Under the pieces are notes generated by a model. That model had not been told where the DNA came from and did no database searches. It saw only the letters and a program-made list of their open reading frames with translations. The translations under genes were made by a program, and so were the position numbers. Positions 1-7,657 of a stretch of DNA of 64,000 bases are shown piece by piece. Location: contig JADJTH010000008.1 of the NCBI GenBank assembly GCA_016711325.1, positions 744,001 through 808,000 on the forward strand. The letters are read 5' to 3'. How positions within the stretch are numbered: the first letter of the stretch is position 1; every line of letters starts with the position of its first letter. Source of the stretch: Nigerium sp. GTDB taxonomy: Bacteria > Actinomycetota > Actinomycetes > Propionibacteriales > Propionibacteriaceae.

Positions 1-449
1 ACGGCACGTTGCAGGCGATGTACAAGAACCGCCGCATCCTGTTCCGAGCCCGGTACGGTGCGCTCGGCTGGTGGGTGCTGCCCAGCTATCTCCTGTCCAT
101 CCTCGTGCCGCTGGTCTTCCTGCCGTTCATCGCCGTGATGACGGTTATCGCACTGCAGAACGAGCCGGCGCTCCTGCTGGAGTATTTCGCGCTGTTCCTT
201 CTCGTTCACGTTGGATTCGCCGCGGTCGCCGTGCGGCTGATGCGAGAAGACTGGACACACCTGTTGATGGTGCCGGTGTACCGCCTGGTGTACGAGCCGC
301 TGCGCGCCTACCTGCTGTACAAGTCGGTGCACCTCGCCCTGAAGGGCGGACGTGAAGGCTGGAACAAGATCGACCGGACCGGCGCGCTCAATGCCCTCGT
401 CGACCCGGTGATCGTGCGGCACGAACTCGCCACCACGACGCCCCGGTGA
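1..449 (+). CDS. Family 2 glycosyltransferase, C-terminal part (cut by window edge)
   Basis: Only the C-terminal ~149 residues are in the window, read from base 3. They open with GTLQAMYKNRRILF, the motif just after the catalytic core of processive family 2 glycosyltransferases (the IcaA/NodC/cellulose-synthase type), where it precedes the last membrane helices. Two strongly hydrophobic stretches follow (about bases 70-160 and 170-240), then an amphipathic end with VPVYRLVYEPLRAYLLYKS and GWNKIDRTG, typical of polysaccharide synthases. The stop (447-449) overlaps the GTG of the next gene by four bases, so the acyltransferase and chitosanase that follow are probably translated from the same message. 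Inferred role: membrane synthesis of a beta-linked polysaccharide. The nucleotide-sugar site lies outside the window, so the polymer cannot be read. Confidence 0.75.
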   Translation, partial: GTLQAMYKNRRILFRARYGALGWWVLPSYLLSILVPLVFLPFIAVMTVIALQNEPALLLEYFALFLLVHVGFAAVAVRLMREDWTHLLMVPVYRLVYEPLRAYLLYKSVHLALKGGREGWNKIDRTGALNALVDPVIVRHELATTTPR

Positions 450-1756
450 CGAAAGCCGCTGCCGCCTCCCGTGTCCAGGCGGGCGCTCCCGAACACGGAG
501 CGCCTCCGCGCCGCGCCGCGGTGACCTCTCCTGCCGAACACGGAGCGCCTCCGCGCCGCGCCGCGGTGACCTCTCCTGCCGAACACGGAGCGCCTCCGCG
601 CCGCGCGGCGGTGACCTCTCCTGCCGAACATGGAGTGCCTCCGCGCCGCGCGGCGGCGTCACCGGGCCGGAGCCGCTACATCGACACGCTCCGTGCGCTC
701 GCACTCACCCGCGTGGTGGTCTACCACGTGATGGGCTCCATCTGGCTCCCCATCGTCTTCCCCTCGATGAGCATCCTCTTCGCCATCGCGGGGTCGCTCA
801 TGGCCGCGTCGCTCGACCGCGAGAAGGTCCACTACCGCAAGGTCCTGGGCCGGCGGCTGCGACGGCTGCTGGTGCCATTCTGGGCGTTCGGCCTCGCCGT
901 CGTGCCGGCGATGTTCGCGCTGGGCTGGTCGGACACGGCCTTCATGGGGGACGTCGAACCCGGTGTCGACGCGGCGGCCCTCTGGCTGTGGGCATTCCCT
1001 GTGGCACCCCCGCCCGGCAGCGGTCCGGCGTCCGGCTGGGTTCTTCCCCTGTGGTACATCTCCACCTACCTTTGGTTCGTGCTCCTCTCGCCCCCACTCC
1101 TGTGGATGTTCCGGCGCTGGCCGAAGCGGATGCTGGGTTTCCCTGTCCTGATCCTCGTGCTGTGGGCGGTCGACGCGCTGGTGCTCGACGACCGGGTCGG
1201 AACCATGGTGCTGCTGCTGTGCACCTATGCGTCCTGCTGGATGCTCGGATTCGCCCACCACGACGGGACGATCGGTCGCCTGCCCCTGTGGCAGATCATC
1301 GGTGTGGGGCTGACGACCGCTGCGTTCGGGCTCTGGTACGCGTTCACCTATCCGGATCCCCACTCCGGGCCCAATGTGTCCGACATCCCGATTGCCACCC
1401 TGTTCTACGGCTTCGGTGTGACGCTGCTCCTGCTCCGCTTCCGGTTCACCTTCGAGTGGCTTCGGCGCGTGCCTCCCCTCGACTACCTGGTGACGGCCAT
1501 CAATCGGCGCGCGGTGACTGTCTACCTGTGGAGCAACGTCGCCATTTGTGGGGCATCGGTACTGACCGATTGGGCACCGCTGACCGACCTTTACCACGAA
1601 TCGGGCATTCCCCTCCTGCCGCTCGTGCTCGTGACCGCCTGGACAGTGCTTGCGGTCGTCGTGATGGCGCTGGGTTGGGTCGAGGACCTGGCCTCCGGCC
1701 GCAGTCTCCAACTCGTCCCCACCAGCCACCACCGCGCGCGACGGCACGCCCGATGA
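446..1756 (+). CDS. Membrane acyltransferase (acyltransferase 3 family) with repetitive N-terminus
   Basis: The 436-residue protein has a polar N-terminus of about 75 residues followed by about ten hydrophobic helices. The first helix holds YIDTLRALALTRVVVYHVMG, the acyltransferase-3 opening (R-x-LRALA...H) in which the His, here residue 94, is the proposed catalytic base. The family (OatA, WecH, IcaC-like) moves acetyl or succinyl groups onto extracytoplasmic sugars. The N-terminus is unusual: a 15-residue unit, EHGAPPRRAAVTSPA, occurs nearly four times. The GTG start is chosen because it overlaps the previous stop as GTGA, and the stop overlaps the chitosanase ATG as ATGA. Inferred role: O-acylation of the polymer made by the upstream glycosyltransferase. 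The family call is firm; the substrate is not. Confidence 0.82.
   Translation: MTKAAAASRVQAGAPEHGAPPRRAAVTSPAEHGAPPRRAAVTSPAEHGAPPRRAAVTSPAEHGVPPRRAAASPGRSRYIDTLRALALTRVVVYHVMGSIWLPIVFPSMSILFAIAGSLMAASLDREKVHYRKVLGRRLRRLLVPFWAFGLAVVPAMFALGWSDTAFMGDVEPGVDAAALWLWAFPVAPPPGSGPASGWVLPLWYISTYLWFVLLSPPLLWMFRRWPKRMLGFPVLILVLWAVDALVLDDRVGTMVLLLCTYASCWMLGFAHHDGTIGRLPLWQIIGVGLTTAAFGLWYAFTYPDPHSGPNVSDIPIATLFYGFGVTLLLLRFRFTFEWLRRVPPLDYLVTAINRRAVTVYLWSNVAICGASVLTDWAPLTDLYHESGIPLLPLVLVTAWTVLAVVVMALGWVEDLASGRSLQLVPTSHHRARRHAR
491..658 (+). repeat. 45-bp in-frame tandem repeat, about 3.7 copies
   Basis: Units begin at 491, 536, 581 and 626, and each starts gaacacggagcgcctccgcg. The first two are identical over 45 bases. 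The third carries a C-to-G change inside the Arg/Ala run, and the fourth has three changes (Ala to Val) and breaks off near 658. Because the unit is a multiple of three, copy-number change would alter the acyltransferase N-terminus by 15 residues without a frameshift. Confidence 0.95.
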
Positions 1757-2688
1757 GCCGGAACCACGCCCGGACCGGGCGTGTCGCGCGCTGGGTGGCG
1801 ATCGGTGTGGCCCTCGCCACGCTCTCGGCCATGGCGGTGACCGCACCGGTCAACTGCCTGCCGGCACTCTGGCGACCCGCCAACCTGCGCTGCGTGGCGG
1901 CCGACTCATCCACGGCCGGCGCCTCCCCGACCGGCCTGCGAGATCCGGTTCGCCGCGACATGACGATGATGCTCCTCTCTTCGGCCGAGAATTCGTCGCT
2001 GCGGTGGGAGGAGCAGTTCGGGTACATCGAGTACAACGTCGAGGGCGACGAGGCGGAGAACCGCGGGTACACGGGCGGATTGGTCGGGTTCACCAGCAGG
2101 ACCCACGACATGCTGGAGCTGATCGAGGAATACGAGGAAGGGAGCCCCGACAATCCTCTGTCGCCGTTCCTCCCCGCACTCCGCGCCGCGGACGGCACCC
2201 CCTCCCGCGATGGCCTCGGCGAACCGTTCATGGCGGCCTGGCGTGAGGCGGCGCGGGATCCTGAGTTCCAGGCCGCGCAACTCCGCGCCACCGAGGACCT
2301 GTACCTCCTTCCGGCCATCCACCAGGCGGAGGTGGACGGGCTGCGGGCACTGGGCCAGTTCGTCTACGTCGACGCCCTGGTCATGCACGGACCTGGTGAG
2401 CAACCGCTCGCATTCCACTGGATCCGCGCGCGGGCGCTCGAACGCGCGCCCTCCGTCGCCCAGGGCGGAGACGAGATCACCTACGTGGACGCCTTCCTGG
2501 ACGTTCGCGAGGAAGCGATGCGGGCCGAACGTGGGCACCACGACACCACCAGGGTGTCGACGGCGCAGCGCGCGTTCCTCCGGGAGGCCAACCTCGACCT
2601 GACGCCACCCTTGCGGTGGAGCGTCTACGGCGACGACTTCGAGATCCGGCCGAGCCGGCCTCTGCGCTGCGCTCTCGGCTTCTGCTGA
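1753..2688 (+). CDS. csn: Secreted chitosanase, glycoside hydrolase family 46
   Basis: The 311-residue protein starts with a basic stretch and a hydrophobic helix (residues about 13-32), a secretion signal or membrane anchor. The mature part follows GH46 chitosanases closely: SSAENSSLRWEEQF carries the general acid Glu79, followed by NRGYTGGLVGF, LRALGQFVYVDALVMHGPG, AQGGDEITYVDAFLD and a NLDLTPPLRW end. GH46 enzymes hydrolyse beta-1,4 bonds in chitosan. The usual DGRGYT motif with the general-base Asp reads ENRGYT here, and the loop before it is a few residues longer, so the base may be Glu102 or Asp99. The ATG overlaps the acyltransferase stop, which suggests a role in processing the polymer made by that cassette rather than scavenging. 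Confidence 0.9.
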   Translation: MSRNHARTGRVARWVAIGVALATLSAMAVTAPVNCLPALWRPANLRCVAADSSTAGASPTGLRDPVRRDMTMMLLSSAENSSLRWEEQFGYIEYNVEGDEAENRGYTGGLVGFTSRTHDMLELIEEYEEGSPDNPLSPFLPALRAADGTPSRDGLGEPFMAAWREAARDPEFQAAQLRATEDLYLLPAIHQAEVDGLRALGQFVYVDALVMHGPGEQPLAFHWIRARALERAPSVAQGGDEITYVDAFLDVREEAMRAERGHHDTTRVSTAQRAFLREANLDLTPPLRWSVYGDDFEIRPSRPLRCALGFC

Positions 2689-2760
2689 GCGATACCCGGG
2701 TCGAGCCGAGGATCGCCCGTTCGCAGGCGAAGAACGACCGGTCTGGGCGAGAATGCGGCC

Positions 2761-3500
2761 ATGGGAACACTCCTGCTGCTTCGTCATGGCGAGACGACGT
2801 TCAACGCCGGCCAGGTGTTCACGGGCCTGCTCGACGCCCGCCTCACCCAGGCCGGCGAGGCGCAGGTGGCGATCGCCGCCCAGTTGATCGCCGAGGCGGA
2901 GTTGGTGCCCGACATCGTGTGGCAGTCCACCATGCTGGCGCGCGGCGGACCACCGGATTGCTCCTCGGTCACCTCGGGTTCGCCGACGTGCCGATCGAGG
3001 AGTCCTGGCGGTTGGTCGAGCGCGCCTACGGCTGCCTGACCCACATGTCGAAGACCGAGGCTCGGCGGCGCTACGGCGAAGAGGCCTTCTTTGCGTGGCG
3101 GCGCACCATGCACGGGCGTCCGCCGGACGCCGATCCCGCCGCCGTCGCGCGCTGGTCTGATCCCGCGCCCGTACGCGAACGGGGGCCACTGTCGGACGCG
3201 GTCGGCGAATCGCTGGCGGACGTCGCCGCGCGGGTGCTGCCGCTGTGGCGCGAGGAGATCCGGCCGCGCGCCCAACGCCCGGACAGCACGGTCTTCGTGA
3301 CCGCCCACGGCAACACCCTGCGCGCGCTGGCCGCGGTGATGCACGGCCTCCCGGATGTCGAGGTCGAGCACCTGAACGTCCCCGCCGGGCACCCCTACGT
3401 GGTCACGGTCACGCCGAACGCCGTCGGCGCGCCCCACTACCTCGACCCGCACACGGCCCACCGCGCGGCCGCCGCCGTCGCCGCGGAGGGCGGCACGTAG
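2761..3500 (+). pseudogene. gpmA: Phosphoglycerate mutase, interrupted by a frameshift
   Basis: The first 61 codons read as a 2,3-bisphosphoglycerate-dependent phosphoglycerate mutase: LLLRHGETTFNAGQVFTGLLDA with the phospho-accepting His9. After STMLAR, near 2935-2948, homology continues in another frame: RTTGLLLGHLGF, PIEESWRLVERAYG, RYGEEAFFAWRR and the second catalytic His in VTAHGNTLRALA, to the stop at 3498-3500. The jump equals one lost base in the run gcgcgcggcgg. The repaired protein would be about 246 residues, normal for GpmA. It may be a true null allele, a sequencing error in a GC run, or a programmed slip. The start has no clear ribosome site; GAGAAT lies six bases upstream of the ATG. 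Confidence 0.8.
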
Positions 3501-3759
3501 TCCGGGTGCCTACGCGGAGTCGATCACTTCTCTCGCCGGCGACGGCGTCCGCCGTGATCCGATACTCGACGGGCGCGTCGGCGCCCGCAGGACCGTGGGT
3601 GAGGAGGACATCGGCCGCCCGGACGGCATCGATGAGGACGGGCTGCCACCGCACACCGGGCGCACATCGGTCGGACCAGTAATGCACCAGATCGACCACC
3701 TCGATGCGCGGATGCCGCACGACTGCCACGTCCGTCCAGACCCCGAGGTAGCCGGCCAC
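3409..3759 (-). CDS. Conserved-looking hypothetical protein, possibly 5'-truncated
   Basis: This frame starts at a GTG (MAGYLGVWTDVAVVRHPR) and its first 75 residues have normal protein composition, including VVDLVHYWSDRCAPGVRW and LIDAVRAADVLLTHGPAG. The protein-like reading continues upstream of the GTG (RHLIGLNDWSISDLLALVD) back to about 3850 without a usual start codon, so the true start is unclear or the gene is a fragment. Its last third is low-complexity and lies antisense to the end of the phosphoglycerate mutase; a one-base shift would instead give REVIDSA and a stop at 3510. I do not recognise the family. It lies just downstream of the DUF1801 gene on the same strand. Confidence 0.35.
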   Translation of the reverse strand: MAGYLGVWTDVAVVRHPRIEVVDLVHYWSDRCAPGVRWQPVLIDAVRAADVLLTHGPAGADAPVEYRITADAVAGERSDRLRVGTRTTCRPPRRRRRPRGGPCAGRGSGARRRRSA

Positions 3760-3829
3760 GTCGACGAGCGCGAGCAGGTCGCTGATCGACCAGTCGTTGA
3801 GCCCGATGAGATGCCGCTGACCGCCCCGG

Positions 3830-4615
3830 TCACGCAGCCAGCGTCGCCACGACGCGTCGGATCAGGGCGTCGGGCAGTTCGGCGTCGAGTCGGAACCATA
3901 GCGTGCCCTTGCCGCGCTGGTAGGGCGCGAGCTGGGCGACCAGTTCCTCGTCCTTCGGGACCGGGTACAGCGAGACGTGGTCTGCCCAGGCCCCCACGAA
4001 CACCCGGCAGCGGCCGCGTCCCGTCCGATAGCCGATCACGCCGTAGCTCAGCACCTCGTCGGAATCCGGCAGCACGTCGCGCACCAGCCCACGCAACTCG
4101 TCGAGCAGTGGCCGCGCCGCGGGAGGGACGTGCTCGGCGTACTCGGCCACTGTGGTGATCGTCGCCCGCCCGGCCGCCCGCGTGGTGATCGCCGTGTTCG
4201 GCGTAGTCGCCGCCGACCTGGCGAGGTCAGCCGAGACCTGCAGCATCGCAGCCAGCACATCGAGGTCGATGTCGGCGAGCTTGGTGGCGTACAGGCACGA
4301 CACGCTCGTGGTGTGCTTTCCCAGCCTGGCGAGTTGCTCGCCGTAGTGGTCGAAACCCTCGCTGAAGTAGATCGTCAACCGCGCCTTGCGCGGGCTGAAG
4401 GCGAGCAGCGGCATGTCGCCCTCGCGCCCGGAGTCGTAGCGGTAGTGAACCGACCCGAACCCGATGATGCTCGGCCCCCACATCACCGGCGGCTCGCCGG
4501 CTATCCCTGCCAAGATGCCGATCAGCGCCGCCGCCTCGGTGCGCCGCCGTTCTGTCAGCCCCGCGAGGAATGCGTCGACGCTCGCCGTCGTCGGCTGGGT
4601 CTTGTTCTCGGCCAT
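3830..4615 (-). CDS. Protein with two DUF1801 domains
   Basis: The 261-residue protein appears to be two DUF1801/YdhG-like domains in tandem. The first (about residues 5-115) has VDAFLAGL, PPVMWGPSIIGFG and LTIYFSEGFDHYGEQL; the second (about 150-261) has TVAEYAEHVPPAARPLL, LSYGVIGYRTG, HVSLYPVP and KGTLWFRLD. Single-domain relatives are small soluble proteins, some called iron-chaperone-like, with poorly known function. The ATG at 4615 (MAENKTQP) is preferred over in-frame codons further upstream because homology begins there. It diverges from the DUF559-like gene across a gap that contains a large palindrome. The fusion of two copies may replace a dimer; this is inference. Confidence 0.75.
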   Translation of the reverse strand: MAENKTQPTTASVDAFLAGLTERRRTEAAALIGILAGIAGEPPVMWGPSIIGFGSVHYRYDSGREGDMPLLAFSPRKARLTIYFSEGFDHYGEQLARLGKHTTSVSCLYATKLADIDLDVLAAMLQVSADLARSAATTPNTAITTRAAGRATITTVAEYAEHVPPAARPLLDELRGLVRDVLPDSDEVLSYGVIGYRTGRGRCRVFVGAWADHVSLYPVPKDEELVAQLAPYQRGKGTLWFRLDAELPDALIRRVVATLAA

Positions 4616-4694
4616 GCGCCAACCCTGCCAGGGGCCACCCACCTCGGCAACGGGCCCTCCGCGGTCGGTCGTCGACGATTGAGCGACATTTCCC

Positions 4695-4771
4695 TGCCAC
4701 TCAATCTCGGGTCCACCGTCAGAACATCAGTCCGACTGATGTTCTGACGACCTCGGTGAGATTGAGTGGCA
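4695..4771. repeat. 77-base interrupted palindrome between divergent genes
   Basis: Two nested inverted repeats share one centre (4733). The outer arms tgccactcaatctc (4695-4708) and gagattgagtggca (4758-4771) match perfectly, as do the inner arms gtcagaacatcagt (4718-4731) and actgatgttctgac (4735-4748), with a three-base loop. The nine bases between inner and outer arms hardly pair. The region is clearly more AT-rich than its surroundings. It could be a regulator site for the two divergent genes or a small inserted palindromic element. Confidence 0.9.
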
Positions 4772-4824
4772 AGAAATACCGCGTCGCTGCTCGCGATCGA
4801 CGCACCGTGCCTAGTGCAGAAGAC

Positions 4825-5718
4825 ATGAACGACCTGTCACGTCTTCGCGATGCCTATCGCCCGACGCCTGGCCGGGCTCAGAGGGCCGCCCACCGTGCCG
4901 CCGACCGAGGCGTCATCGTGCGTCTGCTTCCGGGGATCTATGGTCCCCCGGGTAGCCGCGAGTCCTTGGAGTTCCGCGCCGCCGCGCTCCGCCTCGCTGA
5001 TCCCGACGCCATTATCACGGGTGCGGCAGCGGCACACCTGACCTGGTGGCCCGACCTCCCGGCTCCGACCCTCACCGCGGTCCGCAGCCTGAGGACCGCT
5101 TCCGCCGCCGGATACCTGTGGGAGCGACGCTCGATCCCGTTCGATCTGATCGCCGAGTTCCATGGGTTGAAGTACACCGGCCCGGCGCTCACGGTGCTCG
5201 ACCTCATCGGCGATCACGGGGGTCGACCGATCGACGAAGCGCTCCGGCGCGGAGCAGTCACGCTCACGCAACTGTGGCGCGCCCTCGACCTCACACCACA
5301 TCGACGCAACAACGCCCTGCGTCGTGCCTTGCTCGAGGATTCCCGCGACGCCCCCTGGTCGGAGGCCGAACGGCTGCTGCACCGCTACGTGCGTGCCGGC
5401 CATCACCCGTGGTCGTTCTCCACCAACCATCCGGTCGGACTCGCCAACGGGCGCGTGGCCTACCTCGATCTCGCGATGCCCGCACTGAGGTTGTACCTCG
5501 AGGCCGACGGCTATCAATACCACGGCTCACGGACGGCTTTCGAGCACGATCGTGACCGCGACACCGACCTTGCCGCCCAGGGGTGGCAGGGGCACCGCTT
5601 CAGCGCCGCCTTCCTGGAGCACAGTCCCGACGATTCCCTCCGGCGCATCAATGCGATTATCGACCGCCGCGTTCAACAGCTCGGGCTCACGCCGTCCGGC
5701 ACGAATCGCCCGGGATAG
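4825..5718 (+). CDS. AbiEi-like / DUF559 nuclease-fold protein
   Basis: The 297-residue protein has an N-terminal part (about residues 1-45, ending RLLPGIYGPPGS) resembling the winged-helix start of AbiEi-type proteins common in actinobacteria. Its C-terminal part has LYLEADGYQYHGSRTAFEHD, RDRDTDLAAQGW and HRFSAAFL, the pattern of DUF559 and very-short-patch-repair (Vsr) endonuclease folds, with the acidic residues of LEADG in the nuclease position. Such genes are often near variable or defence loci, but no partner toxin or methylase is present here, so function stays open. The ATG at 4825 is chosen because the recognisable N-terminus begins there; agaag lies just upstream. It ends 70 bases from the convergent aspS. 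Confidence 0.65.
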   Translation: MNDLSRLRDAYRPTPGRAQRAAHRAADRGVIVRLLPGIYGPPGSRESLEFRAAALRLADPDAIITGAAAAHLTWWPDLPAPTLTAVRSLRTASAAGYLWERRSIPFDLIAEFHGLKYTGPALTVLDLIGDHGGRPIDEALRRGAVTLTQLWRALDLTPHRRNNALRRALLEDSRDAPWSEAERLLHRYVRAGHHPWSFSTNHPVGLANGRVAYLDLAMPALRLYLEADGYQYHGSRTAFEHDRDRDTDLAAQGWQGHRFSAAFLEHSPDDSLRRINAIIDRRVQQLGLTPSGTNRPG

Positions 5719-5788
5719 CACGCTCCTGCCTGCCGGGCGGGAACCTGGGTGGGTGCGGCCGCCCCCCGGCGCCGTCGAGTCCGCGGGC

Positions 5789-7591
5789 TCAGACCTCCGT
5801 GGCGACGACCGGCTTGGTCTCCGCCTTCGGCTTCGCGTCCACGCCCGCCTCCTTGCGCTGCTGCGCCGTGATGGCCGCCGGCGCCTCCGTCAGCGGGTCG
5901 AAACCGCCGCCCGACTTCGGGAAGGCGATGACGTCGCGAATCGTGTCGAAACCGCCGAGCAGCATGACGAGGCGGTCGAGGCCGAACGCGATACCACCGT
6001 GCGGCGGAGCACCGAACGAGAAGGCGTCGAGCAAGAACCCGAACTTCTCCTGCGCCTCCTCGGTCGACAACCCCACCACCTCGAAGACGCGCTCCTGAAC
6101 GTCGCGGCGGTGGATACGGATCGAACCGCCGCCGACCTCATTTCCGTTGCAGATGAAGTCGTAGCCGTACGACAGCGCCGAGCCGGGATCGGTGTCGAAG
6201 GTGTCGAGCGACTCAGGCTTGGGCGAGGTGAACGCGTGGTGGACGGCTGTCCAGCGGCCGCCACCGACGGCGACATCGCCCGAGGCCACGGCGTCCGCGG
6301 CCGACTTGAACATCGGCGCGTCGACCACCCACAGGAACGACCAGGCATTCTCGTCGATCAGGCCGGTGCGGCGTCCGATCTCCAGGCGCGCGGCCCCCAG
6401 CAGCTCCTGCGAAGTCTCGCGGGCGCCGGCGGCGAAGAAGATGGCGTCGCCCGGGGCCGCGTCCATGGCCGCGGCGATGCCGGCGCGCTCGGCCTCGGAG
6501 ATGTTCTTGGCGACCGGGCCACCGAGCGTGCCGTCCTCGCCGACCGTGATGTAGGCCAGGCCGCGTGCGCCGCGCTGCTTGGCCCACTCCTGCCACGCGT
6601 CGAACTGGCGGCGCGGCAGCGAGCCGCCGCCGGGCATGACGACCCCGCCCACATAGGGCGCCTGGAACACCCGGAACGGCGTGCCGGCGAAGAACGCGGT
6701 GAGTTCGCGGATCTTGAGGTCGAAGCGGAGGTCGGGCTTGTCGGAGCCGTAGTTGTCCATGGCGTCGTGCCAGGTCATCCGCGGCAACGGCAACGCCATC
6801 TCGGCGCCGATGAGCCGCCAGCACGCGGCCATGACCTCTTCGGCGAGCGCGATGACGTCGTCCTGGTCGACGAAGCTCATCTCGATGTCGAGCTGGGTGA
6901 ACTCGGGCTGACGGTCGGCGCGGAAGTCCTCGTCGCGGTAGCAGCGGGCGATCTGGTAATAGCGCTCCATGCCGGCCACCATGAGCAGCTGCTTGAACAA
7001 CTGCGGACTCTGCGGCAGCGCGTACCACTTGCCCGGGTGCAGGCGCGCGGGCACGACGAAGTCGCGGGCGCCCTCGGGCGTCGAGCGGGTCAGGGTCGGC
7101 GTCTCGATGTCGTAGAAGTTGCGCCGCGCAAGCACGTCGCGGATCACCTGGGTCACGTTCGAGCGCAGCACGAGGGCCTCGTGCTGGCGCGGACGCCGCA
7201 GGTCGAGGTAGCGGTACTTGAGTCGGGCGTCCTCGCCGACGCCGGAGCGCTCGTCGATCTGGAACGGCAGCGGCGCGGCCGGGTTGAGCACCTCGAGTGT
7301 GCGGATCGCGACCTCCACCTCGCCGGTGACGATGGTCGGGTTGACGTTCTCGGGGGTACGGGCATCGACGACGCCGGTCACCTGGATGCAGAACTCGTTG
7401 CGCAGATCGTGGATGCCCGCCGAGGCGAGGTACTCGTCGCGGACGACCACCTGGCAGATGCCCGAGGCGTCCCTCAGATCGATGAACGCGACCCCGCCGT
7501 GGTCGCGCCGCTTGGCGACCCATCCGGCGAGGGTGACGGTCTGGCCGACATGCTCGGCGCGGAGCGTGCCGGCCTCATGCGTGCGCAACAT
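5789..7591 (-). CDS. aspS: Aspartyl-tRNA synthetase
   Basis: The 600-residue class II synthetase joins aspartate to tRNA. It has the N-terminal OB-fold anticodon domain (GWVAKRRDHGGVAFIDLRD), class II motif 2 (QIARCYRDEDFRADRQPEF), the bacterial insertion domain, then VHHAFTSPKPES and motif 3 in GGIAFGLDRLVMLLGG. The length is normal for bacterial AspRS. The start MLRTHEAGTL is preceded by AAGAAGGGAAC, a good ribosome site. It is followed by a lysine/valine-rich tail. GatCAB elsewhere in the window means an indirect amidation route exists, so this AspRS may also charge tRNA-Asn; that cannot be read from the sequence. Confidence 0.97.
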   Translation of the reverse strand: MLRTHEAGTLRAEHVGQTVTLAGWVAKRRDHGGVAFIDLRDASGICQVVVRDEYLASAGIHDLRNEFCIQVTGVVDARTPENVNPTIVTGEVEVAIRTLEVLNPAAPLPFQIDERSGVGEDARLKYRYLDLRRPRQHEALVLRSNVTQVIRDVLARRNFYDIETPTLTRSTPEGARDFVVPARLHPGKWYALPQSPQLFKQLLMVAGMERYYQIARCYRDEDFRADRQPEFTQLDIEMSFVDQDDVIALAEEVMAACWRLIGAEMALPLPRMTWHDAMDNYGSDKPDLRFDLKIRELTAFFAGTPFRVFQAPYVGGVVMPGGGSLPRRQFDAWQEWAKQRGARGLAYITVGEDGTLGGPVAKNISEAERAGIAAAMDAAPGDAIFFAAGARETSQELLGAARLEIGRRTGLIDENAWSFLWVVDAPMFKSAADAVASGDVAVGGGRWTAVHHAFTSPKPESLDTFDTDPGSALSYGYDFICNGNEVGGGSIRIHRRDVQERVFEVVGLSTEEAQEKFGFLLDAFSFGAPPHGGIAFGLDRLVMLLGGFDTIRDVIAFPKSGGGFDPLTEAPAAITAQQRKEAGVDAKPKAETKPVVATEV

Positions 7592-7640
7592 TCTGTGTTC
7601 CCTTCTTGGCCCCGCATAGACGGTGCGGGCACGTTGGAGC

Positions 7641-7646
7641 ATCCTA
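7641..7646 (-). promoter_or_regulatory. Candidate -10 element for aspS
   Basis: On the minus strand TAGGAT lies 49 bases before the aspS start, in the short gap after the ABC-F gene. It fits the actinobacterial TANNNT -10 form, and a TGACC-like -35 is weak. It would give a leader of about 40 bases. Confidence 0.35.
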
Positions 7647-7657
7647 TCGGACCCCTC

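Noticed and set aside
491..658. Repeats considered as a CRISPR array
   Set aside because: The units are directly adjacent with no spacers, are in frame with the acyltransferase and have no cas genes nearby.
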